Part shown: one piece after another, positions 5,093 through 9,549 of the stretch
How the letters are laid out: each line of letters begins with the position of its first letter
Numbering within the stretch: the stretch's first letter is position 1
Source of the DNA: JAXDLK01 sp034666665
GTDB lineage: Bacteria > Desulfobacterota > Binatia > JACPRU01
DNA length: 9,549 nt
Direction: 5' to 3'
NCBI GenBank assembly: GCA_034666665.1
Contig: JAXDLK010000224.1
Coordinates: 1 to 9,549 of the forward strand
Notes under the pieces: model-generated
What the model was told of the DNA's origin: nothing
What the model saw: only the letters and a program-made list of their open reading frames with translations
The model's database searches: none
Program-made: the position numbers and the translations under genes

Positions 5093-6871
5093 TCACAGGC
5101 GGCGCCTGCCGCTCTGGATCGCGTCGTACGCCTCCGCGGTGAGCGGCACGTAGGCTCGCGCTCCGTCGTCGCGGACGTAGAGCGCGTCCGTGATGCTTCG
5201 GGGGTCGAAGCCCTCCGCGCGGTAGCGTACGGTCCTCGGCTTCAGCGTGCCGGTCGTCTCCACCGCATCGACGATGCGCAGGAAGAGCGGCTGCGCATAG
5301 CTCGGAAGCCCGCGGGCGACGTGCTCGTATACCCGCCCCCCGTCGAACGTGCTCGCCGCGCAGAGCGCGACTGCCGACATCCCGCCCCGTCCTTCGGCGT
5401 CGGCGATGCGGACGCCGTACGCAGCCGCGTGGCCGATCCCCGGAGCCTCCTGCATCACGTCCGCGACTTCCTGCGCCGAGACGTTCTCGCCTCTCCAGCG
5501 GAACGTGTCGCCGATCCGGTCGACGAAGTGGAAGTAGCCGTCGCGGTCTCGGCGCAGGAGATCGCCGGAGCGAAACCAGGCGTCGCCCGGAGCGAACGCG
5601 CTCCGCACGAGCTTGCGCTCGCTGGCCACGGGGTCACCGGCGTACCCGTCGTAGCGCATGCGGCCGCGGTCGGTGCGACCGAGTAGCTCGCCGCTCTCTC
5701 CGGCCGTGCACTCGACGAGGAATCCGTCGTCGCCGCGGATCAGCTCCTCGGTCGAGAGATAGAGGCGAGCGAGCTTGACGTGGTCGTGCTGGAACGGGAA
5801 CGGCCGGCCGACGGAGCCGACGCGGCCGGTGCGGTTCAACAAGCTGACGTTCCCTTCGGTTGCACCGTACATCTCGTAGATGCGGCGTACGCCGAAGCGG
5901 TCCTGGAACTCGCGCCAGATCTCCGGACGCAACCCCGCCCCGGCCGCCCAGCGGAGCGCGTGATCGCGGTCGCCGGCGGTCGCGGGCCGGCGGAGCAGAT
6001 AGCGACAGAGCTCGCCCACGTAGACGAAGCCGGTGGCGCGGTGGCGGCGGACGTCCGCGAGGAATTCGCTCGCCCGGAACCGCCTGCGCGACGCGAAACA
6101 GGCACCGGCGCGAAGCGCGAGCGCGAAGCCGACGAAGTTGCTCTCGCCGTGGTAGAGCGGCAAGGGCGCATAGATGCAGTCGTCGCGATCGACGTCGAAG
6201 ATGCGCTGGAGCGTCGCGCCCGCGAGCGTGAAGCGGGAGTGCCGAACCACGGCTGGCTTCGGATAGCCGGTGGTTCCGGAGGTGTAGACATAGAGGAAGA
6301 CGTCGTCGAGACCGGGCTCCGCGACGTCCGGCTCCTCCTCGCTCGCCTCCGCGAGCTCCTCCGGCAGTGAACGGAACCGGGGCGGCAGCGGGACGGCGCC
6401 GGGATCCGCCCAGACGGTCAGTCCTTCGAGGTCCCGGAGAGCGGCCATCGGTGCGGCGCAGGCCGCGTCGACGATCACTCGGCGTGCGCCGGACGCGCCG
6501 AGGACGTGCCGCAGAGCCTCTCCGGAGAGGTGCGTGTTGAGGAGAGCCCCGACGGCGCCGAGCTTCCCGATCGCGCCTTCCGCGGCGAGCATGGCGGGGC
6601 TGTTCTCCATCAGGATCGCCACCCGATCGCCCCGTCCGACGCCGGAAGCCGAGAGCAGACGCGCGAAGCGGTTGACCAACCGGTTCAGCTCGCGAAACGT
6701 GAGCTCCTCGGTCTCGAATCGCAGGCACGGGCGGTCCGGCAGCCGCTCTGCCTGTCGGCGGATCAAAGCCCCACAGGTCGCGCCCGGACGGTGGGCGTCA
6801 CGGACGGCACCCGCGAGGCCGAGGATCAGCGGCAGCTCGCGCAGATCCTGCACCAGGTCGCGGAACGTCAT
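5093..6871 (-). CDS. FATP / very-long-chain-type acyl-CoA synthetase (AMP-dependent ligase)
   Basis: A 592-aa ANL-superfamily enzyme that should activate a fatty acid to acyl-AMP and then acyl-CoA. Motifs in order: the AMP-binding loop YTSGTTGYPKPA (196-207), YGATEGN (335-341), SGDLL with Asp437, then DRIGDTFRWRGENVSAQEV (451-469). The DR.GDTFRW.GENVS form and the C-terminal ETTGTLKPRTVRYRAEGFDP (538-557; likely catalytic Lys544) mark the FATP/VLACS (SLC27, mycobacterial FadD6-like) branch rather than the E. coli FadD type. Length fits that family. There is no clear signal peptide; a cytosolic or membrane-peripheral enzyme is expected. The ATG at 6871 gives the usual N-terminus (MTFRDLVQDLRELP), but no good Shine-Dalgarno precedes it. 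The frame stays open to 7897 as antisense of the kinase gene, which is not coding. It is transcribed divergently from the kinase. Chain-length preference cannot be read from sequence. Confidence 0.93.
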   Translation of the reverse strand: MTFRDLVQDLRELPLILGLAGAVRDAHRPGATCGALIRRQAERLPDRPCLRFETEELTFRELNRLVNRFARLLSASGVGRGDRVAILMENSPAMLAAEGAIGKLGAVGALLNTHLSGEALRHVLGASGARRVIVDAACAAPMAALRDLEGLTVWADPGAVPLPPRFRSLPEELAEASEEEPDVAEPGLDDVFLYVYTSGTTGYPKPAVVRHSRFTLAGATLQRIFDVDRDDCIYAPLPLYHGESNFVGFALALRAGACFASRRRFRASEFLADVRRHRATGFVYVGELCRYLLRRPATAGDRDHALRWAAGAGLRPEIWREFQDRFGVRRIYEMYGATEGNVSLLNRTGRVGSVGRPFPFQHDHVKLARLYLSTEELIRGDDGFLVECTAGESGELLGRTDRGRMRYDGYAGDPVASERKLVRSAFAPGDAWFRSGDLLRRDRDGYFHFVDRIGDTFRWRGENVSAQEVADVMQEAPGIGHAAAYGVRIADAEGRGGMSAVALCAASTFDGGRVYEHVARGLPSYAQPLFLRIVDAVETTGTLKPRTVRYRAEGFDPRSITDALYVRDDGARAYVPLTAEAYDAIQSGRRRL

Positions 6872-6912
6872 CGCGCGTGGCCGAAGGTCGCGGAACCCCC
6901 TGCAGAGGAACG

Positions 6913-6924
6913 GAAGGTACCTTC
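6913..6924. promoter_or_regulatory. 12-bp palindrome in the divergent control region
   Basis: GAAGGTACCTTC is a perfect palindrome, 42 bp upstream of the acyl-CoA synthetase ATG. It overlaps the candidate -10 box of that gene, a position expected of a repressor operator. A 12-bp perfect palindrome is notable but can arise by chance. No regulator gene lies beside it. Confidence 0.35.
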
Positions 6925-6943
6925 GCCGGCGGAGCGCTTTCAA
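6914..6943 (-). promoter_or_regulatory. Candidate promoter of the acyl-CoA synthetase gene
   Basis: Minus strand TTGAAA (6943-6938; 5 of 6 to the -35 consensus), 18 nt, then TACCTT (6919-6914; 3 of 6 to the -10 consensus). It would give a leader of about 35 nt. The weak -10 lowers confidence. Confidence 0.3.
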
Positions 6944-6961
6944 GCCTTCCCCGCGGCAGGT

Positions 6962-6991
6962 TTGCTCCGGCAGAGGGGGTTCCTCCATAAT
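6962..6991 (+). promoter_or_regulatory. Candidate promoter of the histidine kinase gene
   Basis: TTGCTC (6962-6967), 18 nt, then CATAAT (6986-6991; 5 of 6 to the -10 consensus). Transcription would start near 6998, only about 6 nt before the GTG start codon, so the mRNA would be almost leaderless. The GGAGAG at 6996-7001 would then be largely at the very 5' end. Confidence 0.4.
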
Positions 6992-7003
6992 GATCGGAGA
7001 GAC

Positions 7004-9124
7004 GTGAAGGATTCGAGCCTCACCGCCGGCGTGCTGGCGTTCACAGTCTGCGTCCTCACGGTCGCACTCGTGTGGGCGCTCAAGATCGGCGGGCTCACCG
7101 ACCGCGTCATCGTCCTCGTCTTCCTGCTGTCGCTCGCGGTGATGAGCCTCCACCTCTTTCGCGACCGGCGCGCGATGGCGAGTCGCAACGCGGAGCTCGC
7201 CTTGCTCGCTCACGTGGCGACGCGAGCCGCGGACGGCGTGCTGATCACCGACCGCGACGGCCGCACTCTGTGGGTGAACGACGCGTTCACGCGGAGCAGC
7301 GGCTACTCGCTCGAGGAGCTGGTCGGTCGGAAGCCTGGCAGCATCCTGCAGGGCCCGGACACGGATCCCGCAGTCGTCGAGCGCATCCGCGAGGCGCTGC
7401 GGTCGAGGCGCAGCTGCCACGAGGAAATCCTCAATTACGACAAGAGCCGAAAGCCCTACTGGATATCGCTCAGCATCGGACCGGACTTCGACGCGGACGG
7501 GCACCTCGTTCGTTTCATCGGCATCGCCGCGGACGTGACGGCTCGCAAGCGCGACGAGGAGCGGCTCGTGCACGAGGCGGGGCCGCTCGCGAGCTGCATG
7601 CGGCTGGCAGGGCTCGGCGTCTTTCGCTGGGTTCCGGGGACCGACCGCTTCCGCGGCTCGGCAGAGCTCGATCGCCTGATCGGACGCTCGCGTCGCGAGG
7701 ACGAGGAGCCGCTCTCGAGCTTCCTCGCGTCGGTCCATGCCGACGATCGCGGGCCGCTCGCGCGGGCGCTCCGCGACGGGGCCGCATCCGGTACTCCGGT
7801 CGCCATGGACGTGCGGATCGCGGTCCGGGACGGGACATTCCACGTTTTCGAGCTGCTCGCCGAAGAGCGGCCGGACACAGCGAGCCGCGAGATCCACGGA
7901 GTCCTTCGCGACGTCAGCGAGGCCCGCAACACGGCGGACGAGCTCGCGCGCGACCGGGATCGCGCGATCGAGGGATCACGGCTGAAGACGGCGTTCATCG
8001 CGGAGATGAGCCACGGGGTCCGCACCCCGCTCAACGTGATGCTCGGTTACAACCGTCTCTTGGCCGACCACCTCGCCGACGTCGGCGACCACAGTCAGGA
8101 CCCGGTGCTCGACGGGATCGAGAAGGGCGGCAAGCGGCTCATCGAATCGATGGACCGGATCCTCGACCTCTCGCGAATCGAATCGGGTTCCTTCGAGCCG
8201 TCGCCGCAGCCGATGCGCCTCGCGGACGCCATCGACCGCGAGGTGGCGGCTCTCGCGGCGGACGCGAGTGACAAGGGCCTGAGCCTCACGACCGACGTGG
8301 AAGATCGCCAGGCGACGGTCGTGTTCGACGAGCGCTGCCTCCGCCGCGGGATCGCGAATCTGATCGACAACGCGATCCGTTTCACCGATCAGGGCTCGGT
8401 CGCGGTGCAGCTCTACCGGAACCACGAGGGGATGCTCACGCTCGACTTCGCGGACACCGGCGTCGGGATCGACGAATCGTTGCTGAAGAAGATGCTCGAG
8501 CCCTACGGGGAGGAAGACGACGGCAGCGGCCGGCGCTTCGAGGGCGGCGGCATCGGTCTGGCGCTCGCGAAACGCTACTTCGAGCTGAATGGCGCACGAC
8601 TGTCGATCTCGAGCCGGCGGGGCGCCGGCTCGACGGCCCGCGTGCACTTCCCCGAAGCGATCGAGGTGCGGATTCGAGACGTGACGGAGCAAGCGGCCAT
8701 GAAGCCCGCCTCTGCATCCGCGGCCGCTCCGGGAAACGGCAACGCTCGCAACGCGGTCCTGCTCGTGGAGGACGACGTCGACACCCAGATCTACATGCGC
8801 GCCGTCCTCGGCAAGCGATATCACGTCTACGTCGCATCGAGCGGTGAGGAGATGCGTGCACACCTCGCCGAGCATCTCGACGAGATCCGGCTCGTGCTCA
8901 TGGATCTGTCGCTGAAGGGGGACCAGGACGGGCTCATGCTCATGCGTCTGATTCGCCGGACGGATGCATGGAAAGAGCTGCCGGTGATCTCTGTCACGGC
9001 CCATGCGCTCCCGGGCGACGTGAAGGAAGCCCTCGACGCCGGTGCGAACGCGTTTCTGGCGAAGCCGTTCGAGTACGAGCAGCTGCTGAGCTTGATGGAT
9101 CTGGTCGCGCCTGCAGCGGCGTGA
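7004..9124 (+). CDS. Hybrid sensor histidine kinase (2 TM, two PAS, HisKA, HATPase, receiver)
   Basis: A 706-aa inner-membrane sensor. Two hydrophobic helices (about 7-26 and 34-52) with a short loop anchor it, leaving almost no periplasmic domain, so the signal is probably sensed in the cytosol or membrane. A PAS domain (about 68-182) has GRKPGSILQGPDTD, the LOV-like loop without the flavin-binding Cys. A second, weaker PAS-like region (about 197-305) and a short coiled linker follow. The HisKA H-box is EMSHGVRTPLN (His337), with Gly338 where Glu or Asp is usual. The ATPase domain has the N-box ANLIDNAIRF (Asn456), DTGVG (484-488) and GGGIGLA (514-520). A C-terminal receiver (584-700) keeps Asp590/Asp591, phospho-acceptor Asp634, Thr665 and Lys687. 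GTG 7004 is the first start that includes both helices, with GGAG 4 nt upstream; the open frame back to 6506 is antisense to the synthetase. No response regulator is nearby. Confidence 0.93.
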   Translation: MKDSSLTAGVLAFTVCVLTVALVWALKIGGLTDRVIVLVFLLSLAVMSLHLFRDRRAMASRNAELALLAHVATRAADGVLITDRDGRTLWVNDAFTRSSGYSLEELVGRKPGSILQGPDTDPAVVERIREALRSRRSCHEEILNYDKSRKPYWISLSIGPDFDADGHLVRFIGIAADVTARKRDEERLVHEAGPLASCMRLAGLGVFRWVPGTDRFRGSAELDRLIGRSRREDEEPLSSFLASVHADDRGPLARALRDGAASGTPVAMDVRIAVRDGTFHVFELLAEERPDTASREIHGVLRDVSEARNTADELARDRDRAIEGSRLKTAFIAEMSHGVRTPLNVMLGYNRLLADHLADVGDHSQDPVLDGIEKGGKRLIESMDRILDLSRIESGSFEPSPQPMRLADAIDREVAALAADASDKGLSLTTDVEDRQATVVFDERCLRRGIANLIDNAIRFTDQGSVAVQLYRNHEGMLTLDFADTGVGIDESLLKKMLEPYGEEDDGSGRRFEGGGIGLALAKRYFELNGARLSISSRRGAGSTARVHFPEAIEVRIRDVTEQAAMKPASASAAAPGNGNARNAVLLVEDDVDTQIYMRAVLGKRYHVYVASSGEEMRAHLAEHLDEIRLVLMDLSLKGDQDGLMLMRLIRRTDAWKELPVISVTAHALPGDVKEALDAGANAFLAKPFEYEQLLSLMDLVAPAAA

Positions 9125-9139
9125 CCCGGCGAGAGCGCG

Positions 9140-9549
9140 TCAGTCGAGCGCGCCCCAGAGTGGCAGGTCGCGGCCGTCGAGGATCGCGCCCGCGATCAAG
9201 CACCCGGCGTGTACGCCGAGCGCCACCCCGTGGCCCGCATAGGCGCCGGCGACGAGCACGCCCGGGAGGGTCGGATGACGGCCGATCACCGGCCGGCGGT
9301 CGTCGGTGAAAGCGATCGGGCCGGCCCAGCGGTGAGCGATTCGGGTTCGCGCCAGCGCCGGGTGTAGGTCGCGGACGCGAGCGATCAGGCGCTCGAGCGC
9401 GTTCACGGGATCCTCGCCGCTGAGCGATATCCGCGTGAGGTCGCCCGTCGCGTCGAAGGCGAGGCCGGAGCCGAACACCATCCCCCCCGACGCGAGTCGC
9501 CGGCCCCAGAGGTACGGCAGATCGACCGTGTAGAAGGGCAGCTCCGCCG
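9140..9549 (-). CDS. FAD-dependent oxidoreductase (DAO / glycine oxidase-like), 5' end cut off
   Basis: The last 135 residues of a protein whose start lies beyond the right edge. The visible part begins AELPFYTVDLPYLWGRRL and ends LPLWGALD. It contains HRWAGPIAFTDDRRPVIGRH and then GVLVAGAYAGHGVALGVHAG. This order (W.G....T.D..P.IG, then a Gly-rich G..G.G helix-start that closes the FAD site) is typical of the C-terminal region of DadA/glycine-oxidase-type (DAO) flavoproteins. These oxidise amines or amino acids; the substrate cannot be judged from this fragment. The gene converges on the kinase gene, with only 15 bp between the stop codons and no visible terminator hairpin. Confidence 0.85.
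   Translation of the reverse strand, partial: AELPFYTVDLPYLWGRRLASGGMVFGSGLAFDATGDLTRISLSGEDPVNALERLIARVRDLHPALARTRIAHRWAGPIAFTDDRRPVIGRHPTLPGVLVAGAYAGHGVALGVHAGCLIAGAILDGRDLPLWGALD

Noticed and set aside
6506..7003. Open frame upstream of the kinase start
   Set aside because: It is antisense to the acyl-CoA synthetase gene and has no recognisable domain. GTG 7004 directly precedes the first membrane helix.
6872..7897. Upstream extension of the acyl-CoA synthetase frame
   Set aside because: It is antisense to the kinase PAS region. The family N-terminus begins at 6871.
9125..9139. Possible bidirectional terminator between the convergent kinase and oxidoreductase genes
   Set aside because: The 15 bp contain no inverted repeat long enough to form a stem.

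Overview
This is a GC-rich window (about 70% GC by eye, with strongly GC-biased third codon positions) from a bacterial chromosome. The protein families point to a Gram-negative bacterium of the Myxococcota or former Deltaproteobacteria type. The clues are a secreted Reeler-like (choice-of-anchor V / MXAN_6652-like) protein, a FATP-type acyl-CoA synthetase, periplasmic sulfatase-like enzymes and a large hybrid histidine kinase. This is inferred from family content only; no rRNA or marker gene is present.

Layout, left to right. Positions 1-659 (-) hold the N-terminal part of a secreted Reeler-like protein that runs off the left edge. Positions 660-835 carry a terminator-like hairpin and a candidate promoter. 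Positions 836-1684 (-) encode a membrane-anchored neutral zinc metallopeptidase of the YpfJ/KPN_02809 family. Positions 1700-1891 hold a degenerate tandem repeat of about 100 bp. Positions 1888-3180 and 3393-4688 (-) are two paralogous exported sulfatase-like proteins (430 and 431 aa). They align in register and both have Thr where classical sulfatases have the formylglycine Cys/Ser. The 212 bp between them hold several hairpins, one a perfect 12-bp inverted repeat. A possible small ORF (4685-4888, -) overlaps the second sulfatase start by GTGA. Positions 5093-6871 (-) encode a FATP/very-long-chain-type acyl-CoA synthetase, followed by a long hairpin. A divergent control region of 132 bp (6872-7003) separates it from the hybrid sensor histidine kinase at 7004-9124 (+). 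Positions 9140-9549 (-) are the C-terminal part of a DAO-type FAD-dependent oxidoreductase that runs off the right edge.

How the genes relate. All genes except the kinase lie on the minus strand. Gaps of about 200 bp separate the metallopeptidase and the two sulfatases, so a single tight operon is not evident. The metallopeptidase, the sulfatases and the Reeler-like protein are all predicted to act at or beyond the inner membrane. The kinase has no partner response regulator in the window and ends in its own receiver domain. Its start region is shared with the acyl-CoA synthetase, but a regulatory link is only a guess.

I do not see a convincing new multi-gene system here: no CRISPR, transposase, phage or toxin-antitoxin signature. 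The most unusual items are the in-register pair of Thr-type sulfatase-like proteins, the degenerate 100-bp tandem repeat, the kinase H-box with Gly in place of the usual Glu/Asp after the His, and three inverted repeats or palindromes outside the well-supported genes.
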